A stretch of 64,000 bases of DNA from Venturia oleaginea (taxonomy: Eukaryota; Ascomycota; Dothideomycetes; Venturiales; Venturiaceae): positions 1,736,001-1,800,000 of the forward strand of contig JABMLP010000008.1 in the NCBI GenBank assembly GCA_013176395.1. Reading direction: 5' to 3'. The notes under the pieces were generated by a model, which worked only from the letters and a program-made list of their open reading frames with translations, did not search any database and had not been told where the DNA came from. Positions 9,386-20,316 of this stretch are shown here, piece after piece (positions within the stretch are counted from its first letter, which is position 1; each line of letters opens with the position of its first letter). The position numbers were made by a program, and so were the translations under genes.

Positions 9386-11064
9386 ATGGCGCCGTTCTGC
9401 TACAGCGACGACACGCCTATGACCCAGCTCCGAGAGACTATTGAGGCTGCAGAGACCCCAGAAGACTTCGCTAAGTTGATCGTCCGGCCCACAGAATACA
9501 ATCCCGACAAAGCTACTCGTGTCGCTCACAGTAGGAAGGAGGATACTGAAAACCTGGTAGTGGTGGTCTCATGGACAGACAGGAGTAAAGGCTTTAATGT
9601 CAACGAAACAGAAATCTAGAGGGCTCTAGCAGACGACACGGTGAGACCACAACTTACTACCGAAGTAGTACGCTGATGCAACAGCAACAACATCAAGCAA
9701 CAGCAATTAGAATTGTACCTCGACATAGTTAAGCAGCTAGCAGCGAAAGGAGCAGACTTGCTACAGGCCCAAGACTCCAAGATTACCGAGAAGGCAGACG
9801 AACTGCGACTGCAGTCAGCAATGCTTGATAGCTCCGACGAGCGTATCAAGGAATTAGAGGCTCGTCCAACAGTAGGAGAGTTGGCTACAGAAAAGGAAGC
9901 ATATACGGTGTTATACCACAAATACGAAGCTCTTACCATCAAATACAATGCGACCCGACAGAGTTTGCGACAGAACCAAATCCGGACAAGTCGTCACCCG
10001 ATATGAGGTTCTGTCGCAAACTCTGTCGGGTCGCATTGTATTTGATGGTAAGAGCTTCGTATTTGTCGTATAACACCGTATATGCTTCCTTTTCTGTAGC
10101 CAACTCTCCTACTGTTGGACGAGCCTCCAATTCCTTGATACGCTCGTCGGAGCTATCAAGCATTGCTGACTGCAGTCGCGAGAAAGGCGGCTTTTCGAAG
10201 ATCAAACTTCCACACCCTGACCTATTGACCGACAAATACACTCCTACGGAGTACAAGCATTGGCGCAATGCGATGGAACACAAGCTGAAGGCAGAGGGCT
10301 ACGACGACGAGATGTCTGTTGCCTACTTTATGAACCTTGTAAAGGGACCTAATGCAAAAGACGCCCTACTACTCATCAATGCGGCCGACCGTACAATGGA
10401 CAAGGTATGGAAGGTTACCACTGAGCGATTTGCAGACCCGTTTGACAAGCAGAACGCAAAGAAGGCGTACAAGTCGCTGACTATGAAGCCCTACACCGAC
10501 TTCCTGAACTTCAAGAATCAATTTGAGACCCTTGCGATGCAGTGCAAGGTAGACAAGGACGATTGGAAGGAGGATATCCACGAGAAGCTATATACCCGCC
10601 TCAAGGAAGGTACAGCAGAAGAAGCCGGCGACCCAGATCTGACCTACGAGAAGCTGTGCTTTAAGGCATCCAACCTTTCCCGAACCTACATCCAGACACA
10701 AGAAGAGCGCAAGGCTCTCGACGCTGCAACTACGGCCAAGAAGAACGGCAATTCGAACGGCAACCGACAGAACTCCTCGAACAACACCGGTGCAGGTACG
10801 AGCACGCCTCAAGGGCAGTCCAGCGGTGGTGGAAACAATGGATTAGGTGGAGGTCGACGGGAGCGAGACCCCGAAAAAGCACGCGCAGCATTCAATCGCT
10901 ACAAGGACGTAGGATTAAACATTGATCAGGCGGTCCAGTTGGCTCAGGAGCGCAAGTGTTTCAAGTGTAAGAAGGAGGGACATTACATGAAGGACTGTCC
11001 AGAGGCCTCCATCTCCGCAATGGATAGCGCTGGCGGGATTGAGTCAGAACACCCAAAAGCATAG
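9386..11064 (+). pseudogene. gag: Gag of the second gypsy element, disrupted
   Basis: The frame starting MAPFCYSDD at 9386 continues in the same phase through 10006 with only two stops, TAG at 9617-9619 and TGA at 9674-9676, both reachable from CAG and CGA by one C-to-T change. It encodes a coiled-coil region (SDERIKELEARP). After an inverted duplication (9978-10179) the gag core resumes in another phase (KLPHPDLLTDKYTPTEYKHW ... FLNFKNQFETLA) and ends with a standard CCHC zinc knuckle (CFKCKKEGHYMKDC). A reading frame starting at 10003 merely runs through the inverted arm and is not the native N-terminus. Confidence 0.85.
9805..10179. repeat. Inverted repeat, two 173-bp arms with a 29-nt loop, inside gag
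   Basis: The left arm 9805-9977 and right arm 10007-10179 are reverse complements with a single mismatch (CCACAAA against CGACAAA when compared in one orientation). The left arm is native gag coding sequence; the right arm is an inverted copy of it. A transcript would fold into a 173-bp hairpin. It probably arose by a template switch during reverse transcription or by a palindromic repair event. Confidence 0.93.
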
Positions 11065-11660
11065 ACCTGGTAAAAGTCACCATGCCAGGTCCTAGCAATC
11101 GAGATCTTTCTTTCCGATATCAGGTGCAAAACTTCAATGTCTCATCTCTTAAGTTGTTCGGCGGCAACGCTTTCACTTTCGATGTTATCCTCTACTTCAA
11201 CGGCATGGGTGTCCGATCCCGAGCTCTTCTTGACACCGGAGCAAACGGTTATGCCTTCATTAACCGACGATGCGCACAGAAGCTGCAACACCTACTCCCA
11301 AACGTGGATCGACGAGCCCTCGAGACACAAGCTACAGCGACCGTTACAAAGGAAATCAGGAGGAGGCAATATCGCATGCAACGCTGTTGCACATGGAAAT
11401 CGACGGAAGGCAGGAGTACAACGTTCCTTTCCTGAAAGTAACATTAGGACACCACGATGTAATTCTGGGAAGGACGTGGATGGCTCACAACAAGGTCCTA
11501 CCGGATCCCGACATGCAGCGCATTATCTGGAAGGATGGCCGAAAGAGAGAGACACCGATACAGAAGGTAGTGATGGTGGAGGAGGATAGGAAAGTGACGG
11601 TTAATTCAGCGGCTATCCAGAACAATATTGACAAGAGAGAAAGGAGGATGAGACAGGATG

Positions 11661-11833
11661 TGTGACGGCACCACGGGTAACCTTTAAATCACGTGCCATG
11701 GCTCGTGCACTTTCTCTACTTAGTCGGAGTTTCCTTACGAAACTCTTACCTCTCTACCTTAGATCCTAAGTGTAATTCGGTGACATGTTCTGAAGTCCCT
11801 TGTGCCTTCGTATGGATATGCCGTGCCGTCACA
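11661..11833 (+). repeat. 173-bp solo LTR nested in pol
   Basis: Ends TGTGACGGCAC and GTGCCGTCACA, flanked by the perfect 5-bp duplication GGATG (11656-11660 and 11834-11838). Its first bases resemble the host element's own LTR (TGTGACGGCA), suggesting a related family, but the interior differs. Removing it plus one target copy restores the open pol phase, which supports the boundaries independently. Confidence 0.85.
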
Positions 11834-11945
11834 GGATGATCGTCGGAGAGCCGGCAACCAGGCTAAACGGTTTCGGGACAACGTACAGCTGCTCAAACGG
11901 CCGAAATCGACCCGACCTCAATCGAACGAACTCAAGCCATCGATA

Positions 11946-13362
11946 CACAGGGTTCCTCAAATCTGACTGCGCAGGGCGCTCGGACCCACCATCCCATCTT
12001 TTGAACTTGAATGTATTATGCTATTTACCACACCTTTGACTTGCAATGGATCTCTGGTTTTTGCTGAATCATCTTACATCTCTCTGGCATCTTTCTGATT
12101 CTTTTCCGTATCATTGTGAGCGTTATCTTGTCCCATTCTGCCTGGATTTCAGCCTTGAAATGAGCCACCGACGACCACCTCCTGCCAGCTAATCTGGACT
12201 TAATGATGTTCCAACAAGACTCAATGGGATTGAGATCACATGATTGAGGACGGTGAATAAGTAATAGAAGGTCTGCTTCTCTTTTTATGACTGCAGGGTC
12301 ACTGTTAGGTGACTTGATTCCGTGAGAAGGATCACCATCCTCTTGAAGCCAGTATTTGCGCTGGTGACGCTTCTCCAAGGCCTGAATAGCTTCAATGTGT
12401 TGCTGCAGTATCTTTTTGGCGTAGAAAACCTGTGTCATGCGGTTTCCTTTTGGTGTTTCGTCCTCCTTTGCCTTGAGGTCTTGCCAGACCTTCAGCCGGG
12501 CTTGGTACACTGAATCCAGCTCGTATTTGAGTTGTTTAGGCTGCTTGACTTGCCTACGGACCTTCTCTGATGGCTCAGCCGGATCCTTGTAGAATATGAG
12601 GTTTCCTTTCTTGTTGTATGAGATGCCGCCGGCGATGTGAATAGTAACATCCAAAACGCCTTCTAGCTCCTCATTGACACCTCTCTCTTGCCCTGGAAAG
12701 CGTAGCTCATATTCAGGTGCATTGGCGAGTTCTTTTGACTGAAAATGGGCTTCATCTGTGAACCAAATCCAACTCCAGAAGCCTAGTATGGTCTTTTTCT
12801 CGTGTTCTTTACCGTATTCAAACCTCTTTGGCCGATTTGCCTGGGATATCTGCTTCTGATAACGCTTCTTGAATCGCATAGCCCCTGCATTGTATACGTG
12901 ACGCTGTAATGTCTTTGCGGAAGGCTTGCCGGGGCAGGAATTGGCTTGTTCCTGCCAGCCTTTTTCGTGTATGGGGTCATCTTGGTTTGTAAGGCGGGTA
13001 AGATCTGAAGCAGATACTTTGGTAGGCCGCCCTATGATGCAACTGCTCTTTCTCTGTGATCTGAATGCTGCATCACCAATAAGTTCTCGTAGTTTAAGCC
13101 AACTACGTGCCGTAGAAGTTGGTATATTGATTTCAGGGAGGTATGCGATTGTAACGACGCCGTCGGCCTCATTCTTGCAATCCCAGGCCTGAAAAAATCG
13201 CATTCTCTTCGTGGTGTCATATCCTCGCCTTGCAGTCTTTCTTTTGGGTGGTCTAGGCGCCATGGTGGTGGTAAATTGAGCGATAAGTTGGTGTATACGT
13301 GGAAATTGAGATGGAATGGTGGGTCCGAGCGGCCTGCGCAGTCAGATTTGAGGAACCCTGTG
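11946..13362 (-). mobile_element. Tc1/mariner-superfamily DNA transposon nested in pol (1417 bp)
   Basis: The terminal inverted repeats are about 50 bp: CACAGGGTTCCTCAAATC... on the left and its near-perfect reverse complement ending ...GGAACCCTGTG on the right. The flanks are ATA on both sides (11943-11945, 13363-13365), that is a TA-type target, with one extra matching base. It carries one uninterrupted transposase gene on the minus strand. Excising it leaves the surrounding pol frame in phase. Confidence 0.9.
12025..13263 (-). CDS. Tc1/mariner-type transposase (412 aa), intact
   Basis: DDE/D transposase that would cut and paste the surrounding 1.4-kb element by binding its terminal repeats. 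The N-terminal part (about residues 1-130) is basic with helix-turn-helix character and a GRPTKVSASDLTRL linker. Catalytic motifs are WFTDEAHFQ (D170), LQEDGDPSHG (D309/D311) and the signature SCDLNPIESCWN (D343/E347). The frame is complete from an ATG just inside the right terminal repeat to a TGA-free end near the left repeat, with no internal stop. It is the only clearly intact DNA-transposon transposase in the window, so it may be active. Confidence 0.9.
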   Translation of the reverse strand: MAPRPPKRKTARRGYDTTKRMRFFQAWDCKNEADGVVTIAYLPEINIPTSTARSWLKLRELIGDAAFRSQRKSSCIIGRPTKVSASDLTRLTNQDDPIHEKGWQEQANSCPGKPSAKTLQRHVYNAGAMRFKKRYQKQISQANRPKRFEYGKEHEKKTILGFWSWIWFTDEAHFQSKELANAPEYELRFPGQERGVNEELEGVLDVTIHIAGGISYNKKGNLIFYKDPAEPSEKVRRQVKQPKQLKYELDSVYQARLKVWQDLKAKEDETPKGNRMTQVFYAKKILQQHIEAIQALEKRHQRKYWLQEDGDPSHGIKSPNSDPAVIKREADLLLLIHRPQSCDLNPIESCWNIIKSRLAGRRWSSVAHFKAEIQAEWDKITLTMIRKRIRKMPERCKMIQQKPEIHCKSKVW

Positions 13363-16300
13363 ATAGTAAGAAACGCGGAGTCAACGCCACTGGTACGCGA
13401 GAATGATACGATCGACACTTCAGAAGAAGACGTCTCTGTAGACTCGGAAAGCAGCACTGATAGTAGCTGTTCAGACCTCTCCAATTTCGGTAACTACTAA
13501 GAAGAAGACCTGTCGGTCAGATATTACCAGACACTGAAATGGGAGCAAGCAAGAGGCTACCGCATCATGGATAAGCAATTAAAGGCAGCCAGTACAGATA
13601 TCAACGCCTTGGATTCCGGACACGATAGCTCAAATATTGCGGGTAAGAAGCTTGACCTCTGTATGATCAACTCTTCAGGTTTCCGCTTGAACTTAAAAGA
13701 CAAAGAAGTCACCGCTGGATCCATATCCTTGTATGAAATCGAAAAGAGGATGAGTGAGCTCAGGAAGGAACGAGGAATCGATTCCACTGAGGACCACCAT
13801 GACCGGCTGAAAGTCGCCCTAGCAGCAGTGCAAGGTGAACTCCCAGAGGACGAATCCCCGGAGATGAGGACAATGATCGAGAAGAAGCTACCTAATAAGC
13901 ATATACTATACAAGGACTGCTTCTCAGAAGCAGACTCAGATCGACTGGCAGAACACCGAGAAGGCGTTGACCACGTTATTGTGTTGGATGAAGGAAAGGC
14001 TGCGCCCGGTTTCTGTCCACTCTACAATATGTCCTTGGATGAGCTACAGTTTATCAAAGAATGGCTCTTGAAGAACTTGGAATCAGGCTTTATTGAGACC
14101 AGCTCGTCACCATTTGCATCACCTGTGCTCATTGTCAAGAAGCCCACGCCCGAGGGGGAGAAGCAGAAGTTCCGTTTCTGTATTGATTACCGCAGACTCA
14201 ACACGCTCACAAAGAAAGACCGATATCCTATTCCGCTCATCACAGAGACAATGGCTAGATTGTCAAAGGCCAAGGTCTTTACAAAGCTAGATATCCGACA
14301 AGCTTTCCATCGGATTAGGATGGACCCGGACTCTGAAGACCTCACTACGTTCCGAACTCGCTACGGAAGCTTCAAATGCAAAGTCATGATGGAAGGATTG
14401 GTCAATGGACCTGCTACATGGCAGAGATACATGAACACCATCCTGATGGACTACCTCGACGACTTCTGTACCGCTTACCTTGATGACATTTTGATATATT
14501 CAGAGGATCCCTTGGAGCATATGGCTCACGTACACAAAGTTCTTGAACGACTACGCGCTGCAGGACTCCAGGCAGATATCAAAAAAAGCGAATTCGATGT
14601 CACTGAGACAAAGTACCTTGGATTTATCATCAGTACCTCCGGTATACGCGTCGACCCAGACAAGGTAGCCATCGTCAAACACTGGAAGCAACCACGAACC
14701 GTGAAGCAGATTCAGTCTTTCATCGCTTTCTGTAATTTCTACAGACGCTTCATCCGAAATTTTGGAAGGCTGGCAAAACCACTTATCAGGCTAACCAGAA
14801 AGGATACCCCTTTCGACTTCGATGAAGATTGCATGGAGTCCTTTGAGAAGCTCAAGCATGCATTGACAACAGCTCCGTGCCTAGCCCTCTATGACCCATT
14901 CGCCGAAACCCGAATGGAGACCGACGCATCCGATGGAGTAGTAGCAGGCACTCTCTCCCGACTTGGAAAGGATGGCGAATGGCACCCTGTAGCTTTCTAC
15001 AGCAAAACAATGGATACTCATGAACTCAATTACGAGATCCATGACAAGGAAATGCTAGCGTTGATCCGAGGCCTGGAGGAGTGGAGTGCACTTCTTCGAG
15101 GAGCCCAATTACAATTTACCGCGATTACCGACCATCGTGCCCTGGAGTACTTTACGACAAAGAGGCTACTAAACCAACGGCAAGCACGTTGGGCTGATTT
15201 GATCTCTGGATACAACTTCAAGATCGTCTACCGGCCAGGCAAAGAAAATATCATTGCCGACGCTCTCTCTCGCAAGGCCGATGAACTGAAATCACAAAAG
15301 GCCAAAGCAAATGCGGCTAGGACTACGCAAATGGTAAAAGATGACCAGATTGGAATGGAACTCTGCCCTCTGGACCTCGATAGCAACCAGATGTTGCTGG
15401 TGGATCGGTTACTCAAAGCGAACCGGGAATCTAATTCACTTGACGAATGGAGAATTCTCGCTCAGAAAGATTATACCTATTTGAGGTTACAGGACGGGCT
15501 GTTGCTCTACCAAGGAAGATTATTCGTGCCTGAAGACGACAACCTCCGTACTCAACTGCTAAATGAAATTCATGCCTCGCTGCCAGCAGCGCACCCCGGA
15601 CGAAACAAGACCCGTAAGATCGTTGCCCGCAAGTTCTACTAGCCTCGTATGAATGGAGACATCGATCGATACGTCGCCGCCTGTCAGTCATGCAGGAGAT
15701 CGTCAGTCCCTCGAGATAAGACCCCTGGACTATTGAAGCCTCTCCCCATTCCTGATCGCCCATGGCAGCATGTATCAATGGATTTCATGTCGTTTAACAA
15801 GGACAAGCATGGTTACGACAACGTGTTCGTAGTAGTTGACCGCCTTGGAAAGAGACCTTTCTCGATTCCCTGCCAGAAGACCGTAAAGGCTAAAGACGCC
15901 GCTCGGATGTACTATGAACATATCTATCGTATCTACGGCTTACCCGACACCATTGTGTCGGACCAGGACCCTCGATTTATCTCAGCCTTTTGGGATGAAT
16001 TAAGCCTTATTCTCGGAATCAAACTCAGACGAAGTACCGCAGAACACGGGCAGACTGATGGCCAGACCGAAATTGTCAACCAAGCACTACAGCAGAAGCT
16101 TCGGCACTTCGTGAATCACTACCAGGACAACTGGTCTGAATTGCTACCAGCAATGGATTTCGCAGCAGCATCGTCACCACACGAGTCAACAGGACTGTCA
16201 CCCTCAGAGATCGAAATGGGATTCGTACCGCGGATGCACTACGACTGGGATTCACACACAGAAGGCAACACTGCAACAGAGAGGATGAATCGCCAAGAAA

Positions 16301-17118
16301 CACAGCAGTATGCGACACGAATGTATAACGCATGGAAGTTCGCAAAGGAACAACTATTCAAGGCCCAAGCCCGACAATCGACGCAGGCGAACAAGAAACG
16401 ACCAGAGGAGGACTTCGACTTCAATGAGGAGACTGGCATTGGAGATTCAGTATACATTATAAAGAAGGCTTGGATTACTGATCGACCCTGCGACAAGCTT
16501 GACATTCCTGTAGTAGGCCCATTCCCCATCATTGGAAGGAAGAGACACTCTTGGATTGTCAAGCTACCCGAGAGCTACAAGGTTGGCAACGTGTTCCACT
16601 CAGACCGGCTTCGAAAGGCATCCCTCGAAGGGCTACCAGGGCAGCAGAACGCCAACGATGAGAACGACAGCTATGAGATCCATGGCAACGTGGAATGGAA
16701 AGTTGAACAAATACTCGGTAGCCGTATTCACCATCGCAAACTCCAATACATGGTATCATGGAAAGGCTGGGACCCAGATAACACTTGGTACGACGCGGAG
16801 AGTTTCAAGAACTCGCCAAAGCTGCTCCGTCTCTACCACGATGACAACCCAGATACGGACGGACCACCATTGAGGCTCGATGAATGGCAGGATGCATTTG
16901 ACCGCGAGATTGAAGACCTGCCTCATGAGGATGACAACGCTGCAGTTACCAAAGGAAGGATAACGAGAATGCGGAGAAGGATGAACAAGCGCTAGCCGTG
17001 TTGGGATGATGCATTTAACGGTTTTTGTATTGGGCTTGATGGCGTTCGGATGGCAAATTCAGCACGCCAAGATGATACCTTATAGCCCTACTCGGTATAC
17101 ATTTGGCTCCTCATTGAA

Positions 17119-17137
17119 GGGGGGGGGGGGGGGGGGG
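17119..17137 (+). other. Polypurine tract: 19 consecutive G
   Basis: AA followed by 19 G, then TGA and the 3' LTR at 17141. This is the position of the plus-strand primer in LTR retrotransposons. A pure 19-G run is extreme and may be partly slippage-expanded. Confidence 0.75.
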
Positions 17138-17140
17138 TGA

Positions 17141-17319
17141 TGTGAAGGCATGGCATGGTGGCCATCTTTGTCACATGACAACGTGTCGCAGCCACACTGT
17201 GGCGAGAGGAACATCAACTCGCGCGCCCCTAGTCACTTACTCTCTATCTGATATTCTCTCATCACACTGAGTAAATGGAATCTTAGTTCATTCTATCTGG
17301 TTCAATGCTCGCCGTGACA
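17141..17319 (+). repeat. 3' LTR of the second gypsy element
   Basis: 179 bp, nearly identical to 8820-8999, ends GCCGTGACA. The next bases CTACC do not match the bases before the 5' LTR. Confidence 0.9.
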
Positions 17320-17387
17320 CTACCTCCCTTACAATTAATATCTCAACCTCAAATTTCCCTTGAGATATACAAGTTTGCAAAGGGTAA

Positions 17388-17642
17388 TGTCACGGGGCGG
17401 GTTCGGGTATCAGGAGGAAGGTGCAGCAGCAGGAACAGGTATCATTCAACAGGCTACATACGAACTGGCAGGCAAACCAACAGGCAGGTTTGACGACAGG
17501 ACGTAGCTCAAAAAGCTACGAATAGGTTGAAGCCACGTAGGCTTTAAAACCTTTCCTCGGCAGAACTCCGGTTCTGCCTTGATCACGTACCGTGGGGCCA
17601 CCCCAACGGCGGGAAGGACTTGTCCGCGGTCGTACCGTGACA
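17388..17642. repeat. 255-bp LTR-like repeat, copy 2, inverted relative to 2032-2286
   Basis: Begins TGTCACGGGGCGGG and ends GTACCGTGACA, the reverse complement of copy 1 with scattered substitutions. It has the same length. Flanks GGTAA and AGTAC do not form a clear target duplication. It lies 68 bp after the second gypsy element. Confidence 0.75.
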
Positions 17643-19700
17643 AGTACTGGTCTTGATAGTTATAATTTCCAGTCAAATCCTCCGGATCTATCAAAATCTC
17701 AATCTAAGGCCGTTTCACAGCGTAGCGGTCCTGGTCTACCATGTAGGCCTATATCTAACAAAAAGCTAAACAGCTCATGGAAAGACTCTTGAGGTTCTAC
17801 TAATATTAAAGATTAGATGAAACAAAAAGACCTCAGAGAATCAATCGAAGTTTTACGTTGAACTACAGGCCTCCTTCCCCAGACCCCACAAGAAGTTGGA
17901 TACCATAATAGCTGCTTCGCGCGACCCGTCTAAATATGATTTGTGGATCGTGTAGAACCCAATGTGTGATCGCTAGATGTTGCTCGTGAGGAGTTCAATC
18001 AGGTTTTCTAGGATCCAAAATTTGCGATCCCCCACGATATTAGTTTAGCCTGGGTTTGTCGAAACATTACTATTCCGTATGCGATTTGTAATATTGAACT
18101 ATCTGGTCGCTCGGGCCCGGAGAGGTTGATGAGTTCTGATGTCGAGATCTTATGTCTACATCTTCCGATGGAGAGTTTGAGAATCCGAAGACTACACTCA
18201 TTTCGCTTTACGGAGAAGAACTTTTCAAATTATCTTCTCCAATGAACGCACAGAGTGCCTTTCTTAACCAAGAATAATTTGAAGTTGAAGGGTGCAGACA
18301 AGAATCAAATGAGTCTACGACCTTGCTTTATGTACTTTCTGAATACCTGGATTTTTTTCGTGAAGAAAACTCATTCATAAACGGTAGGGTAGATCAGCGC
18401 TCTACTGGTACATTCTAGATGTCTTCGGGCCGCGGGCCTCGTGTCTAATAGTAGTAAAGAAAGAACATCTTTCAAGGATCTAACAACGGGAGGATATCCA
18501 TTCAAAGCCGTCCTTGCCATTTGGAATCGTCTACATAATCGACCTGGGAAGATTGAGTACAATCCTGTAAGGTTGATCGCATTGGTTACTGGTTATTTAT
18601 CTCGTATTTTCATCATAAGATTACCATTCAGATCATCCGACTCCACAGAGTCAGCAGTCGCCAACTCGAAGCGACCTTCGATCGCAATCGCACCCGAAAT
18701 CGTATTTCGCTCAGATCAGGTAGTCCAATCCTATAAGACAGTGCTCTCTCGTATTTTGTTCTCCACATCTCTGTATTCTATCATCACAACTCGACGATGT
18801 TTCTATCCGTCCTTCACTTTCGTCCAAAAGATTTCGTTGAACCTACCGTTCGCACTGCGATCGATGAATTCTTGATCAACGATTCTCGTCGACTATGTCA
18901 CACTGCTGCGCATCGACGCGATCCAAAATTGGATAGCATCCCACCACAATCCGGCAGGCACTCCAGATAAGCAACACCTCGTCCCGAGTCCCGGACGCAT
19001 CTCCGACTCGGACCATGCGCGATTATCTCTTCGCCAAGTCATTTGTGAAAATTGTTGCGGTGCGCATCGTATGGAACGGATCAAAAGTTTGCCAGTGCAC
19101 GATTCTCAGGCGAGCATCGTTGGACAGAACATTTGTTCTCGTCGCTGGAGCCGATAGAACCCATGTATCGAGATACGGAGAGGCGGGTATATATGTGGAT
19201 CTTCTAGAAGACGCGAAGAACAACGACAAGGCTGAAGGCCTGGTGTGGGTAAGGTAATGAATTGTCGCCTACTGTAGGCATGGAGATATTATTTTGGCCT
19301 ATGCTTTCCGCTCTTATCTATGCGCGGCTTGTCGAAGCCCGCGAGATCAGACCGCGATAGGCATCTGTAAGGTGTTGATGGCATCGGAGTTTGAAGCGGG
19401 GGGCTTCATTGCCAAGGAAGCTTCTGTTTCAGGACGGAAATGAGGCTTCTGGAGAGTAGTTCGCGGTGGGATTGTGAGCGATTTTCTTTGGGAGCAGGAG
19501 CAAAGTGGGTGCCGGTACCTGAATGGGAAAGAATTGACAACTTTGTCTGCGGTACACCCCTTGTAGGATAGATACCAGAAGATGTAGATGACCCTTGTGG
19601 TGAACGGCCTTTTTGAGGCATATATAATGAGCTTGGCCGCATCCCTTCTTTATATCTGTCAGGACCTCCCTCAAGATTTATCACCTCGTCAATCCTCATC
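17643..19700. other. Mostly unassigned; possible gene relic near 18.8-19.2 kb
   Basis: No supported gene. From about 18797 one frame reads MFLSVLHFRPKDFVEP for 57 residues to a stop. About 150 bases later another frame reads SLRQVICENCCGAHRMERI, with clustered cysteines. These may be shreds of one decayed gene, but no family was recognised. The rest is AT-rich with frequent stops. Confidence 0.3.
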
Positions 19701-20316
19701 ATGAAGCTCTCTTACTCCCTCATCTTCTCTGCATTGTATGTACCATGAATAACCACTTCCATGTAGGATTCGGACTAAAGCTGTGTTAGTATGCTCGCCG
19801 TTTCCGCCGATAAACATCGTCTCTGTTGCTGCATAGCAGAGACCTGTGACGGCGAGTGGCAATGCTCGATACCAGGCACTCAAGGAGTCATCGACAGCAT
19901 GGGTGGTCGCTTCATCAAAAGCACCAAGTCATGGACTGCCGCTGATGGCGCACCAGTAGGAGGAGCTGATGGATGGGTAAATTTCTCCATCATCACGGGC
20001 AAGGGGGGAAAACATGAGCTGACGAAAATAGATGTATGCGTCCGGAACAACCGATGATTCGTGGTTGGGTGGAGACGAAGTCTCGGGCAAATGTGATGCC
20101 GGTGGATACGGCAGCAAATGCTTCAATCCACCTGGAGAGTACAGGAACAGTGCTGCCGGGCGGAGGGATCTTATGGCAAGACCTGTGCTTGAAGCACGGA
20201 AGGGGAGAGGAAGAGGAAGAGGTGGCTCAAGAGGAGGAGGAGGAGGAGGTAGGAGTGGCAGACCGATCATTCTGAGGGACAGGAGGAAGGAAAGTCGTGA
20301 TGGAACAGGCTGCTAG
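19701..20316 (+). CDS. Candidate small secreted protein with Gly/Arg-rich tail (168 aa, 3 exons)
   Basis: Predicted exons 19701-19735, 19790-19976 and 20032-20316, introns 54 and 55 nt with GTATGT/GTAAAT donors and TTAG/ATAG acceptors; all joins keep phase. The N-terminus MKLSYSLIFSAFMLAVSA is a classical signal peptide and only appears after splicing. The mature part begins DKHRLCCCIAETCDGEWQC and holds further cysteines (KCDAGG, SKCF). The last 60 residues are an RGRGRG/GGGGGG-type repeat. A secreted, cysteine-bearing protein of this size is effector-like, but no family was recognised. The arginine-rich tail is odd for a secreted protein, so the third exon or its frame could be wrong. Confidence 0.5.

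Larger units (their letters stand above)
11082..16995 (+). pseudogene. pol: Pol of the second gypsy element, broken by stops, frameshift and two nested insertions
   Basis: The protease region has LLDTGANGYAF (about 11226) and, after a frameshift near 11340, LGHHDVILGRTWM. The frame is cut at 11661 by a solo LTR and at 11946 by a mariner. Allowing for both insertions and their target repeats, the flanking frames are in phase. In-frame TAA at 13498-13500 and TAG at 15640-15642 remain; the second replaces the Trp expected in the KFYWP motif of the integrase zinc domain. The RT has YLDDILIYSED, the RNase H ETDASDG, and the integrase core MDFMSF..., VSDQDPRF and DGQTEIVNQ. A chromodomain (WKVEQILGSRI ... 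YMVSWKGW) is near 16690-16800. It is not translatable as one protein. Confidence 0.92.
8820..17319 (+). mobile_element. Decayed chromodomain Ty3/gypsy retrotransposon with nested insertions
   Basis: LTRs of 180 and 179 bp (8820-8999, 17141-17319), starting TGTGA[C/A]GGCATGG and ending GCCGTGACA, differ by two substitutions and one base deletion. The body holds a 69-73 bp tandem repeat array, gag, and a pol frame with protease, RT, RNase H, integrase and chromodomain. Its decay is explained by in-frame stops, frameshifts, a 173-bp inverted duplication, a nested solo LTR (11661-11833) and a nested mariner (11946-13362). No matching target duplication was found at the outer ends (CTCTG against CTACC), so one end may have recombined. 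Confidence 0.9.

Noticed and set aside
9053..9529. 158-residue minus-strand frame over the leader repeats
   Set aside because: Its periodic peptide is just the 69-73 bp DNA repeat translated.
9939..10283. Minus-strand frame resembling gag
   Set aside because: It reads the inverted arm of the gag duplication, not a separate gene.
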